DNA of 64,000 bases from Canna indica (lineage: Eukaryota; Streptophyta; Magnoliopsida; Zingiberales; Cannaceae): positions 51,080,001 to 51,144,000 of the forward strand of contig CP136891.1 in assembly GCA_034359265.1 (NCBI GenBank). The letters run 5' to 3'. The first letter of the stretch is position 1, and each line of letters starts with the position of its first letter. Below, one piece after another: positions 24,071-36,542 of this stretch. Below the pieces are notes generated by a model. That model was not told where the DNA came from, did not search any database, and was given only the letters and a program-made list of their open reading frames with translations. The translations under genes and the position numbers were made by a program.

Positions 24071-27000
24071 TGTCACACCCCAAACCTGGTATGACCGACC
24101 AGGATACGCCACGTACCCCGAAGTCTAACTCAACTCAAATAAAACAATAATAACTTGAACAATGGAAGATTTTTTTGAAAAGAATAGACATGACACCACG
24201 AACCAAACCAAACCAAAACTTAATATGAACACAGTGAACAAGTTATTAAAAAGGAGTTCAAATAAATAAACAAGACTCCCCAAATAAAATAAAGTGCGGA
24301 AACCACAACCCGAGTCAACATGACTCAATAACTCAAAGAGACACTAAAATGACTCAAGTATCCTCCTCGATCATGACTTGTCACAAGACCCGCTACCCTG
24401 CCGCCACCAGCCGTGCTACTGCACCTGGGTACCTCTCTGATCTAACTCAGGTGCTGCAAAACAACAGTAATGAGGGGTAAGTCCAACTAGGACTTAGTGA
24501 GTAGATCAGTCCTCAATTCACCAAATCAATCGTCATGCATAAAAACACAATATAGCCGATATAAATAACGTAACAACAACGTCAGAAGAAATCAACAATA
24601 ATATATCCATAGCTTATGCATAAAATCAACATCCGTCAAGAAGTATAAAATATATTTAAAAATGACGAAATAAGCATCAGTAACACATCCACTACCCTAC
24701 TCATATCCACAACAATAAATATAAGCATACATCAATAAGTATAAACATATCCACAACAATAAAATAGGATGAATGCAACACCTCAATCATATGCATAAAA
24801 TGCAACACCCCAATCATATGCATGCTTTACGGACCCGTCGGTCCCACATAGCCACATAGGGTAGGTAGACGGGTGGTTGCCGAACTACCACCCAGCTCAG
24901 TGTCGTCTCTTTGGGGCATGCCCTCCCCTCACCGGCACTGGCTCTTCCAAGCTAGCCTGTTAGGGCATACGTTCTCCTCACCTGCTCGGGTCTCCGGACT
25001 GTCTCTTTGGGGTATAATCTCCCCTCACCAGTCGGACTTTCGGAATAAGGCCAATGTTGTCTCTTTGGGGCATACCCTCCTCTCACCAGCGAGGTCTCCG
25101 GGAAATGCAACAAGCACATCACAACACCACACACACAAGTATATAATTATAAACAAGATGTGTTATCAACAAGTAATAAAGGGTATGTCAAGTGCATACC
25201 TCATCCTCCACCTCCTCTTGCCATGCATCACAATCACACACACACACATATATATAGAAATAATGCTCATAAATCATGAAGGCCCAGCACAAACAAACAA
25301 TCATAAAATAGAATTATAACACTGTAAGAAAGGATGCACGTGTATCATAGAAGCAGTGCAAAAAGAAACTCCAACTGTAAATCAATAGACTGGAACATTA
25401 TAAAATAACTCGTCATAGAAATCACTGATTTAGGATAAAATTCACCTCATTAACTACTATATCCATGAATAATCTTAGATCAAATCATGAAAATATATAA
25501 AATATGATTTTTCAACTTGGCACGCAAAATAAGGCGACATCCACCTACTGTTTTCAAAATCCGAAGGTCTAATGGAAAAACAGACGTCACGAATGAATCC
25601 TGAACGTCGATTAGATGAAAATTCATATATAACATGAATAATTTTGCTAACTTTAAGGCCTCCAAATAATTATTTAGAATAATGAAATCTCAGCCCTTTA
25701 TCTAAACAGGATCACATCACAGTCTTCCATCAAATATGATGCAATCACAACCCTCTATTCAACATGATGCAATATCAGCCTTACATCTAACCAGATGCAA
25801 TCACCACCCTCCATCTACATGATGAAATTATAACCTTACATCTAATCAGATGCAATCACAGCCCTCCATCTAACCAGATGCAATCACAGCTCTCCATCTA
25901 TATAATGCAATCACAGCCTTTCATCTAACCAGATGCAATCACAGCCCTCCCTCTAACCAGATGCAATCACAGCCCTTCATCTAACATAATGCAATTTCAG
26001 CCTTACATCTAACATGATGAATCCACAGCCTTACATCTATCCTGATGCAATCTCATCCCTCCATCTACATGATGCAATCTAAACCTTACATCTACACAAG
26101 ATCAGATCCCAGCCCTTCATCTCAACCACTTCAATCCAACCCTTTATCTCAACCATCTGTTTCATCTCCTCACCTAATCTCTTCATCTTCGTCCTCCCCT
26201 TACCCACTCCCGCCGCCGCCCCTTCCCCAGCCACCGCCGCCGCTCACCGACGGGGTCCGACCGAACGGGGACCCCGTCGGGTCTCCTGTCGTCCGACGAT
26301 GGCTCGTCGCCACCTGGCGCTCGGCGGCGGCCCCAAAAGACAGCATCTAGGCCGGCTGCCCCAAAGGTCGGGCAGCCGCCCCAGTAGTTGGTCGCGGTCA
26401 ACGGTGCCGACCTGGACAGGCCAGGGCTCGACCGGCAGCGCCGTCGCCGGCCAGGCCACAACCTGACCCACCGCTGCCTGGCAGCGGTCGCCCGTGGCGG
26501 CGGCTGCACAAGACAACAAGGGGGTTATTTATTTATTTATTATTATGTCTTTACAAAGGAAGAACCCCGATTTTTATTTCCGATTTAATACAAGAAAATA
26601 CATCAAAAATCGATGAAAAACCCCGAAACATAAAAACAACGACATGAATCAAGAATTGGAGAAAAGAATGCCTAAATCCACTCACATGACGGAGAGAAAA
26701 TGGAAGAAGAAGATGCGTAGGATCTTCCCCGATCGACACGACGAACTCGCTAAAATTCGGCTCCGACGGCTCCTCCTCCTCGATGGCACCCTCTCTCTCC
26801 TTGCCTCGGGTGGTGTGCGGCACAAAACCCCTAGCTGCACACACCAGGGTCTAATTTATAGACACCGGTTGGGTCCAAATGATGAAAATACCCCTACTTT
26901 AGAGATCTGACTAAAACAACCCATAACTCATCCGATCTAACTCTGATTTAAAATCCGATTGCACTGCCAAATTCGCCTCGAGACCCTCTATCACCCTAGC

Positions 27001-27163
27001 ATGCTAAATCACAGAGATAAGACAAATAAAATTTCCCTTAAATTTTTTACATTAAATGCTTACTCGGGTCTAATCCCAAAGCTTTTCGCTAATCTGCGCT
27101 AATTAGAGTCCATAATCCCCCGCTCAAGAATAAAATATTACTATTAAGATTTTGGATATTACA
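24071..27163 (-). mobile_element. Gypsy solo LTR (3.1 kb) inside the CACTA element
   Basis: On the plus strand it runs from TGTCACACCCC to GGATATTACA, so the LTR reads on the minus strand as TGTAATATCC...GTGTGACA. It is flanked by TTTTT on both sides, a weak TSD because of the T-run. It closely matches the LTR at 39482-42884 along its length, including the repeat array, the GC-rich block and a minus TATA box (TATAAATT, 26853-26861). No internal region is present, so it is a solo LTR. Confidence 0.85.
25690..26130. repeat. Minisatellite of about 27 bp within the solo LTR (about 16 units)
   Basis: Units are variants of CATCTAACCAGATGCAATCA followed by CAGCCCTC. The same unit forms a longer array at 40690-41790 in the related LTR, so array length varies between LTR copies. 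Confidence 0.85.
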
Positions 27164-27177
27164 TTTTTTTAGTAGTA

Positions 27178-27999
27178 CAATCAATTCTCATAAAAGCCAT
27201 TAAGCATAAGACCTTAATTACATTAGCTTTAAACTTCAAGGGTCATCCATAAATATCATAATGATTTGGCCAAAAAAACCTCAAGAGAAATTGCCCAGCT
27301 CATCAATCACAACATCAATGATCACAATTTAAAGAGATGAAAATTAAGCCAATAATAACTACTCAAGAAGCATCAATAATCTCATAAATAATTCCAGAAA
27401 ACAGAAAGACATCATCGTAGCAGCATTAATATCATCATCAAGCTTCATATCTTCCAAAGCAGTTATAACTGACATATAACTAAGAATTTTAACTGTGCTA
27501 TCATTTTACCAAATATAGCCAACACATTATAAGCCAAACACCAACAGTTAAGATAAGGAGGGACAAAAATACATGTTATCTTATATATATTATATAAAAG
27601 ACAATTCTTAGATAGTGGAAATGTATTGGTGTAGCATCCATATTTCTATACTTTCCTCAAAAAATCAGACAAGAATTAATGTCTCGTGGCAGAAAGTCGC
27701 TAATTAATACAGATAAGATAAAAAGGGGGAAAAAATACTTCTTATCTTATCTTATCTTATCTTATCTTATATATTATAGGGTAAATTCCCAAAAAAAATA
27801 TGAACTTTAGACCTTTTCTCATTTCTAGCATAAACTTTTTTCGTTAGCAAGAAAATACACGAACTTGGATTCCGTCACCCCATTTAGCACACACCATCTT
27901 TTCTGACGATTTTTGCTGACATGGCTGTTAACGGCGACGACGTGGCAAGTTACTTTGCCAACGTGTCATATATTTCAACGGACGTGTCATAGACCCCGA
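27178..27999. other. AT-rich flank with a CTTAT microsatellite
   Basis: It follows the CACTA TSD and should be the continuation of the copia LTR or its flank, but no LTR end was recognised. A CTTAT pentamer array lies at about 27741-27775. The segment 27779-27960 (TAAATTCCC..., then GAACTTTAGACC, then GACATGGC...GACGACGTGGC) resembles a dispersed plant repeat often found at ends of Mutator-like elements. No terminal inverted repeat or TSD was found to support that. Confidence 0.4.
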
Positions 28000-28860
28000 G
28001 GTTGGTCGGTGTCCGAGCTCAAAGTAGTGTGTCAGCCTTTGATTTGGAGAGACGTTCGCTGGGTCTTCGGTTGATGTGTTGATTAGGAGACCTTTCGGTT
28101 TCTAGAATAAATGTGATAGTTGAATGGAGGGAAAGGGTGCACTTTTGCGCAAGCTCCGCCTAGGTAGTTATCAAACATGGCAAGGAGTAATTATGACAAA
28201 ATATCCAATTGGCAGTTTCCAAGGCACTTTAAATGCTAGTGGTTTCGATGATCGTGGCTCCGTTTGTTGGAAGGTAGCGATGACCGTTATAGTGACAGTT
28301 CTTGTCTTGGGCCTATAATAGCCCCATGCATTTTGCGTTTTGCATGTAAGAGTTTGCAATGGAGTGGGATGTATTGGAAATTATCGTCCCTTTGGGAGCC
28401 AGCCTAGGGATGGTAGTGAATAGATCAAAGATTGTTGTGGGTTCGCATAGCTAGTCTTAGAGGGAAGGCAGGAGGCGAGGGACCAGCTGTGAGGTCGTAC
28501 CGTTGGGCTTACACAATGGCTGCTTCCTTCATCACGAGCTCAAGGGGGCGTTGTAGTGCCCTTCATTCGGAGTCCTTGGCTGACCATGGCTCCTTCTGCG
28601 GTTTCGATTTCGCTCGTCGACCGGATTGGGGTAGATTTCGCATCGTCGTGTCTTTTCATCTATTCTTCCTACCACTTTCCTATAGGAAGTTCAACTAGCA
28701 GATCTGTATGTTGGTGTTTTGTAGTAAATCCTGGTAGTAGATCTGAAGGCTGGTTTTCTTGCCGAAATATTTTCTTACTTGTAAAATTGCCTGTCGCGGG
28801 TTTGTAAATGTAAATCTCCTCATTATGGGGCTTCATGAATAAAGAGAGTACATCTTTTCT
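28000..28860 (+). other. 3' region of the minus-strand Tat-type gypsy element (possible antisense ORF remnant)
   Basis: No clean frame was found. Position, between the 3'-UTR tandem repeats and the element end, is where Tat-type elements carry an ORF antisense to gag-pol. A TGAATAAAGAGAG polyadenylation-like signal (about 28835) after TTTGTAAATGTAAATC on the plus strand would fit the 3' end of such an ORF. The 88-codon plus frame at 28432-28698 has no recognised domain. Confidence 0.3.
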
Positions 28861-28899
28861 ATCTTTCTATGGTTGTTCTTTGATGTGTGTAGAGTTGTT

Positions 28900-29520
28900 C
28901 TTCTATGAATAAAATCGAGTCTTGGTCGTTGTAAGGGCTCTGAGGCCATAAGTAGTGGCGCTGAGGCTGACAAGCTAGGCTGGTGAAGACCGAATATTGG
29001 TCGTTGTAAGGGCTTTGAGACTGTAAGTAGTGGCACTGAGGCCGAGGACCAGAATCAGTAAAAATCGAGCTCACTAGGAGCGCTCTTCGGGTCATTGTAA
29101 GGGCTCAGAGGCCGTAAAGTAATGACGTTGAGGTCGATGAGCCAGGTTGGTGAAAATCGAGTCATGGTCGTTGTAAGGGTTCTAAGGCCGTTAGTAGTGG
29201 CATTGAGGTCGAGGACCAGACTCAGTGAAAACCAAGCTCGCGAGGAGCGTGCTTCGGGTCGTTGTAAGGGCTTTGAGGCCGTAAGTAATGGCGCTAAGGC
29301 AGGCAAGCTAAGTTGGTGAAAACTGAGTCTTGGTCATTGTGAGCGTGGGAGCCCTAGATAGGCATTGAGGCAAGTGAGCCAGACGGTTGAAAACCGAGCT
29401 GTAGTCGTTGTGAGCATGGGAGCCCTAGATAGGTAGTGAGGCCGACGAGCCAAAATGGTGAAAATCGAGCACTGGTCGCGGTGGGAATCCGAGAGGGGTG
29501 CTTGAGGCCGAAGAGGATTG
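28900..29520. repeat. 3'-UTR tandem repeats of a Tat-type gypsy element
   Basis: Units of about 60-80 bp, for example TCGTTGTAAGGGCTCTGAGG...AGTAGTGGCGCTGAGG...GAAAATCGAG, are repeated about eight times with drift. The reverse complement of this unit forms the arrays at 52030-52446, 58094-58347 and 59741-60190, where the pol reads on the opposite strand. The repeat therefore keeps its orientation relative to pol, as expected of a 3'-UTR array. Confidence 0.8.
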
Positions 29521-29745
29521 GTGCATCGCGCAGGTGCATGTTATGAGATAGTTGCGAGCAATGTGGACACAAACAAAATGTGCAGAAAAGAGAGGGAGAG
29601 CAATATTATTGATAACTGTTGTAATAGTACATGGTGTCCCACCGAGTACTAAGCTCGGCCCATGCATTGTGGTGCCTCGTTAAAACTTTTTCAAGGGGAA
29701 AACCCAGTGGGAGAAAACCATCACGAAGGAAAAAGAGTACACAAA

Positions 29746-30770
29746 TCACTTATAGTTTAAGGGAGAAAGCTTAACAGTAGTAGGCCCGCAGGGAGGCCAC
29801 GTTCCATTATCGTGGGAGTTTTCGTCTAGAGAGTTCAACAATTTTGTAAGTGCCTTTACCGAGGACCTCTTTGTGATCCTGTAGGGGCCTTCCCAATTTG
29901 AGGGGAGCTTTCTTTCTGTGGTTGGCTTCCTTTGGAGTTTGATCTTACGGAGGGCCAGATCTCCTTCTTCAGAGCTCCTTTGTTTGACATCCTTGTCATA
30001 TTTCTGAGCTATTTTGAGCTTCATAGTCTCTTCTTTGATTATGGCGAGTTCTCGCTCTGACGAGTTTCTGAATTATTCTGCTCCTCAAAGGTCATTTTGC
30101 GGAGGCTGGGCTCTGCAATCTCGACAGGGATCATGGCCTCTTCTCTATAGACGAGTCTATATGGGATTTCTAGGGTAGAAGATTGAGGGGTTTATTGTAG
30201 CTCCAAAGCACTTCGGGTAGTTCTTCAGCCTATTGCCCCTTGACCTGGTCAAGTTTCTTTCAAAGTCCCACTAGGATGACCTTATTAGCTGCTTCGGCTG
30301 GGCCATTGGTTTGTGGGTGTTCTACTAACCTAAAGAGTTGCCAAATGCCGAGGTCCGAACAAAATTCTCAGAATCGCCAATCTGTGAATTGTGTCCCATT
30401 GTCGTTGATGAGTTCACAAGTTATGTCGTACCTGCCAATGATGTTCTTCCATACGAACTTTTGAACCTTCTCGATCGCAATTGAGGATAGGGGTTCGACC
30501 TCTATCTATTTGATGAAGTAGTCGATTGCTACTGCCAAATATTTGATTTGTCCTGGTGCTTGACAAAATTGGCCGAGGAGGTTGATGCTCCATTTGTGGA
30601 ACGACCAGCTAACTTCTGAGCTATGTAGTGGCTTGGGATGTTGTTGTGAGATTTCGAAGAATTTCTAGCATTTGTCGCACCTTTTGACATAAAGGCTATA
30701 ATTTATCTTCATGATTGGCCAAAAGTAGTCAGCCCGGAGGATCATGGCAGCCAAGGATCTTCATCTGATG
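29746..30770 (-). pseudogene. Tat-type Ty3/gypsy integrase (C-terminal segment)
   Basis: Minus-strand reading begins RSLAAMILRADYFWP, then CDKC (zinc-binding), KYLAVAIDYF (first Asp, about 30520-30545), NDNGTQFTDW (second Asp, about 30370-30400) and HPQTNGPAEAANKVI (Glu, about 30290). The C-terminus is GDLALRKIKL...SNWEGPYRITKRSS to a stop at 29746. Stops and frameshifts occur throughout (for example after NYTR and in KSHIDSS). Downstream is the typical segment GTGCCTCGTTAAAACTTTTT / GGGGAAAACCCAGTGGG (29670-29720, plus strand), then the tandem repeats. The upstream part continues at 38399 beyond the CACTA-like insertion. Confidence 0.85.
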
Positions 30771-30789
30771 TACTACAATAAAAGTGACA

Positions 30790-31215
30790 ATTAGAGACAA
30801 CCAAATTTCTCTCTAAAAGTTAAATATTTGCCTCTATAACTTTTAAAGACAAATAAAATTATTCGTCTCTAGAGCCCTCATTCCTAAAAGTATTAGGGAC
30901 CTATAATATATTTGTCTCTATAAATATTAGTAGAGGCATATATATTTGCCTCTAATATATAAATACTATTAGAGTCACATAATATATTTGTCTCTAAAAA
31001 TATTAATAGAGGCATATATATTTACCTCTAAAAATATTAATATAGACATATATATTTCTCTAAAAATATTAATAGAGACATATATATTTGCCTCTAAAAA
31101 TATTAGTGGAAGCATTTATATTTGCCTCTAAAAATATTAATAGGGGCATTTATATTTGTCTTTAATATACAACCACTATTATAAGCATATATCATATTTG
31201 CCTCTAAAAATATAC
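30790..31215. repeat. Left subterminal repeats of the CACTA-like element
   Basis: Tandem units of about 35-40 bp, CCTCTAAAAATATTAATAG followed by AGGCATATATATTTG, are repeated about nine times with drift. Related motifs occur at 38270-38380 near the right end (TTTAGAGACAAATAATTG). Confidence 0.75.
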
Positions 31216-33980
31216 TTCCATCGGTAATACCAACAAAAGTGCATCTAATGATAATACCATCAAATTTGTTTCCATCAGCAATACCAACAAATTTATATTT
31301 GTAAATAATAACATTAAAGTATGAAAAAAAATCACTGAGGAGAGAACTATACAAGTAATCATTCAACAAGGTTACTTAAAAATTCAACACAGTATAACAA
31401 AGACAAGAAGTGTCAACAAGATCAATAATCTCTACGTAAGATTTCACTAGAAGAAAGACTGCAACTTTTTATTCTTTAGTTCTTACAAATAAAGCACACA
31501 AGTACCTACAGATAAAATTGTCACTCAAGATAATAAAATTTGACTAGTAATTGTTCTAATAGGCACTATCTTGAAAAAAACTAGGTAAAAGATAAAGATG
31601 TACTTCAATCCACCATAAATTAACTACTCATAAAAACACTCATCTTAATTCCATTCTCTATCACTCTTGAGCTTGGAGTTGCCTCAGACTTGTTGAGAGC
31701 CAGAGTATATTAAGTTATTTTTGCTCTTGAAAAGTCCATCTCTATTTTTGCTCTTGAAAAGTCCATCTCTGGGTGCTGCATGAGAACACAAACCAATTTC
31801 TCTATTAGACAAACACAATGGAAAAAAAAAGAATCATGCGAGATGGAAAGAAGATAGTGTAGCTACCAATTTATTATCTTACTAGGTTTAAGATTCTTTG
31901 AACCTCCATCCAAGATAATACCTGTATTTAAAAAAAGTATATGTTTCTTATAAAAAAAAAGTATAGTGCTTAGATGTCAAAGCAAAGAGTGTCATCCATA
32001 GCTATAGAAACTAAAATTAAAAAGGTACTACAAAAGGCAAATAAAATTATGAAATCAAGAGTACTTCAGTACAAATATTCAATATGGCTATCATTATAAT
32101 ATATATACTCATAATATAATAATGTTTCACCATACGTAACAGTATTTGAAAGTGTAGATGGTAGAGGACAACCTTCTCTTTATCTTTCAATAGATAAAGA
32201 GTAATACAAAACTCTCTCAAAGAGAGCATGCTATCATTATCTTGCTTTTAAGACCTCACACCAAAAGAACAAAGAAATTAACCAATAAGTCGAACAGGAA
32301 TACATAATAATTTGATAGACTTTGATTCATAAACAAAAGTTCAATAAAATTAAAATATAGGGACCAGCTAATACAAATGAAGGCCAAGAAAACACTAACA
32401 GCTTCAGCTTTAGCATCAGAAGCCTGAGTGACAATGGACTTCTAATCCACACTTGCAATAATGAAGGCCAAACAACAAATTTTAGAACTTTATTAAATTT
32501 CATCAAATCAATAAATAAACATAGTAGTAAACTAAAAACTAAAAAAACCTCAAACCAGTTTTCCTCAGCTGCTCAGTGGCAACAACAATACTATATTAAT
32601 TCTTCCCAGCTAGTGAATCCCGCGACATAGCACGATCTTTGTAGTGAAATAGCTTTCTTAATCCTGACATATTATGAATTTTGATTATGATACCAATTGT
32701 GACATACCATTTTTGATAACTTTTCACTCATATAATTTCACCATAGTTCTACCAAACACTACAACTATAATAGGATTTAAAGCATGCATGCTGAAGACTC
32801 ACTAGCCTACATATATACAACAATAAGCTCACATATAGATAATTAAGAAAATAAATAAAAACAATGGAACAAATTTCGAATTCATGAGAAAAATTTCAAA
32901 ACCCAACCCATCCTTCATTTTGAGCATGTCAAGATGTTTATGAAAAACATGCAAAAAGACTCCATTTATATACAACTATAACATGGTCCATGTGATGATG
33001 AAGTAATTCCCACCAGAGGAGATCTTTGATTGACCACCAAAATCATGACATAGTTTATCGAATTATTGCCCCAAAATTATTACATTGACCACACTACCAT
33101 TTGCATCATATATATAGATGGAAGGAGTTGTATTCACCATCAATGAATTGAATGCTTTGTTTTATACATTTTTAACATATTTCAACCTTATAATTTCCAA
33201 TGTGAGCTTTGGAAATCCATGACATCAGCCTTAATCGTGTTGAGCCCGTCAAGATAATGTCTACCTATTATGATGGACGCCAGTCTCTATCTTTCTAGAC
33301 TTAAATTTCTATCTTTCCATTCTTACTTTAATTACAGTGTTGTAATTTAATTTATTTGAGATGTTTCTATACTTTATTAGTATATTATGTATGTTTCATA
33401 ATCATTTTAATGATCATCTATGTAAAAGATTGTTTAGAGTATAAAATGAAAAGAAAAAAAATACTGATACACTCCAATCCTGGGTACGTACCTATAAAAT
33501 AAAATGATCATCTATGTTTCATTATGGGTTGTACTATATGTGTAACAGTACGGTACGTACCTATAGGTATCTATACTAGCCAGTTACCCAGATTGTATTA
33601 TGTAAGGACATAAATGGAAAAAAAATTCTATGAATAGATATGCCAATAGGTTCTACAAGAGAAATCCAGCTGTATACAGAAACTTGCATACATGACCCTC
33701 AGCTGTTCAGATGCATAGTATAGAATAATTTATCAGATATCCTATTTATAATATTTTGGCATAGAACAAAAGAACAAAATAAGCAATTTTCATTATTATG
33801 ACTATTCTTTTGAACTTGACAAAATTTTCTTTTTCAAAATGTTAAAAATAAGTATCATTATATTCTTAGTTTTCTTACATGTGAATACTGATCCACTCAA
33901 GATAGTTGTTTCTCCTAAGGGAAATCTTGTGAACTAGTTTAACATTTCCTAGTCTTTTCCTATGAGCTCATGCATCTAAA

Positions 33981-36343
33981 TGTAAGACCCGAAAAAAATT
34001 TCCTAATATAAAAATCTATTTTGGTGCAGTGCGCCGGACCGGGGGTTAGTCGGGTCGAGCCACGGAATTGCCTCGAGTAGAAGGTATAACTCGACCTATG
34101 GAAGTATGAAGTTTAAATTGGTTAAATGGTTATTTCCTTTTATGCATTAGATGTCTTATTTGAGTTGAGTTCGACTCGTGCATACGGATAGAATCGGAGC
34201 CTGAATTGGATTCGGATTGAGTCGAGTAGAGGCTAAGTCATTTAGAAGGCCAAATGGGTCATTAGTGGATGAGGGAATAAAATCCCTCATCATGAGCCAT
34301 GCGGCTCATCTTGGAGCCGCGCACACACACACACACACACACAGAGGGAGGGGAGGTCTTGGTCGGCGCCAGAGATCGTGTCGTCGTCCGAAGGTTCGAG
34401 ATCGCCAACGTCCACCCTTCTTCTTCCTTAAGCAAGATGAGTGGTTACTATGATTGTGAAGGGAGGCGGGTGGCTGACCCTATGGATCTTGAAATCGGGT
34501 TTCTCCGCAAGTTGTTTTGTTGATCGACGTGTTCTCTCGAGTTGGAACTTAAACGATCTGTGCACCTGTGATTTTATGTTTTCAAAACGTGATTATTTTG
34601 CACTTTTATGGGCTGGTCGAGTCGAGGAAAAAGGGAAAAGGTCATGCCGAAATTTCCCCCAATTTCCTCGCTCGTCTTGCAACTCATGATACGATCCATG
34701 TTCGTTAAATGGTCGATTTTTGATTCGATGTTTGCGTAGTCGTCGTAACCATGGCCACCTTACTTGAGGGCTCGGCCGAATAGGGGGTTACCCTGCTTGA
34801 GTCGGCCGAGCAAGGGCAAGGGTGGAAGATGTGGACTGCTCGAATTAATATGCTTGATTTCGAGTTATGTTATCTTGATTCATACCTACTTGCTTATAGA
34901 TATGTTGAAATTATATTATATGATTGTTGTTTCATCTTAGGGATTGTTGCAACCAATGATCTATATTTTCATGGTTTTGGAAATGTTCTTGCTAATGCAT
35001 ACATGGATAGGATGGTTATGGTATATGAATCATAGTAAAGGTTCCATTAATTGTCAAAGATTATATTCAATCGTTGCTCTGTATATATTGCATGTTCCTT
35101 ATCGGTTTAAATTAATGGAATGTATCCTCCTTCATCTGGCTCTCATGTGATAATTGTGGCTCATGATTAATTTAGGTAAGTGTCGTTGACAATGGTAGGC
35201 CGAGTACTTATTTATAGTCGGCAAGTTCTAACAACCTAGCAAGAATGGTCTCGGTACCTAGTGGTGACATTTAACCTAGAGACAAGGTACACTTACTAGG
35301 TTCTACACCTAGGGAAGTAGGGTGACCCTAGGGGGAGGGTCGGACATGGGCAACGCCCGGAAAGCAAAAACACAGAAAAACTTGCACAACCTGGTTTTGG
35401 TTGTGGTTGAGATGGTCTAGCGAGGAGTGTCATTAGCCGAGCGGCTATCACACGACTCAACGGTTTATACGGTCTTGAGATTGCACCAGCGGGCCCGCTA
35501 GGTGTTAGACCCGAGTGGCGGAGGGTCTTGAGATTTCGTTAGTGGGCCACACTGACGGTAGAACCGAGTTGGGTGGGACTAGCTATCCCTAACTCGGAGG
35601 ATTTCTGAGGCTAGTGGTCATCCTAATCGATGGATCCGAATCATGAAAGATCTAATTGAGATGCCCTTAGGGGCTGGTTTTGGGTAGGCCGACCGGCCTG
35701 GTTACTTAGAGGGAAAAAACGAACCTTCCATATATATTGTAGGCCATTAGTGGCCGAGCTAGTGAAATGGATAAGGGCCCGAGAGGCCGGTTAATGCATT
35801 CTTCTGTCTTGGCAAACTGGTTAGCTTCTATGGTGTGATCATATTTAATTTCCTTATTTGTGTCATACCTTGTATATGTTATCTTGTCGAGGTTTAAGTG
35901 GAGGTTCGAAAGAACCGCTCACTGAGTTCCTCGTGAACTCACGGTTTATTTATTTTTGTTTTGCACAGCCCGACCAGTGAGGTATGGCTTGGAGGCATGG
36001 CGCGCAGGAGGGCAGACATGGGTACAGATCTCGCAACTGGCAGTTATTAGTCGTAGTCATGTTTGAGTAGAGTCGGAGTATGCATTGTGTTGTTTTATGT
36101 AAAACATTGAGATGTGTCTTTGAAAACTTTTAAAAGGTTACTTTCAAACTTGTGATGTCTCCGAACTTGTTTTGGTTAAACTGTTTTCAATCATCTAATA
36201 AAATTGGATACTATTGCTTTGTTTATGATTTTCGATGTCAGTCTCTTGTGTTTTCATGAGTTATTAGTCAGTGCATAGAGTAGGCTTTGGGGTACCGACA
36301 CGTACCCTGGCCGGTCACGCGTACGCTGATTTGGGGCGTGACA
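33981..36343 (+). mobile_element. Gypsy solo LTR with perfect TSD CTAAA
   Basis: It runs from TGTAAGACCC to GGGGCGTGACA (2,363 bp) and is flanked on both sides by CTAAA (33976-33980 and 36344-36348). Its right part resembles the other gypsy LTRs here (TACCCTGGCCGGTCACGC). It includes a CA microsatellite at 34322-34343. No internal region is present, so it is a solo LTR made by LTR-LTR recombination, inserted in the CACTA-like element. Confidence 0.9.
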
Positions 36344-36542
36344 CTAAATTTGTCTCCATCGAAAAAGAAACACATGGGTATCCATAAATATATGATATTC
36401 TTATATCCATGTCAAAGGAGCAGGGGACAAAATTCATCTCTTTTTCTGGCAAATGACAACAAGAATAACTAACCAATGCACGATTAATGGTTCCTAGTAT
36501 AAGAACAACCAAAACGGAAGTCAAGTTAATGAAAAGGTATAC

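Larger units (their letters stand above)
19053..27177. mobile_element. CACTA (En/Spm) transposon, interrupted by a solo LTR
   Basis: The left end is CACTACTAGAAATCAAGG. The right end is ...TTTTTTTAGTAGTA, the inverted CACTACTA with the outermost base changed. A 3-bp TSD, CAA, lies at 19050-19052 and 27178-27180, the CACTA standard. Both ends carry subterminal copies of a GCGACCGCAAAAG/GTCGCAAT-type motif on both strands. The only coding trace is a Transposase_24-type gene (19522-20997). No TNPD-type transposase was seen, so the copy is non-autonomous. The right end is split between 24070 and 27164 by a gypsy solo LTR. Without the LTR the element is about 5.0 kb. Confidence 0.85.

Noticed and set aside
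23610..24150. Long open frames near the right end of the CACTA element
   Set aside because: They fall on the subterminal motif array and GC-rich repeats and end in the LTR; no transposase motif is visible.
24873..25319. Open frame of 148 codons
   Set aside because: It lies inside the gypsy solo LTR, with no domain and low-complexity composition. The sister LTR at 39482 does not conserve it.
26183..26519. Overlapping GC-rich open frames on both strands
   Set aside because: They arise from the GC-rich LTR block with few stops. The related block at 41830-42120 encodes unrelated peptides, so no protein is conserved.
27779..27960. Terminus of a Mutator-like element
   Set aside because: The sequence style fits, but no partner terminal inverted repeat and no 9-bp target duplication were found in the window.
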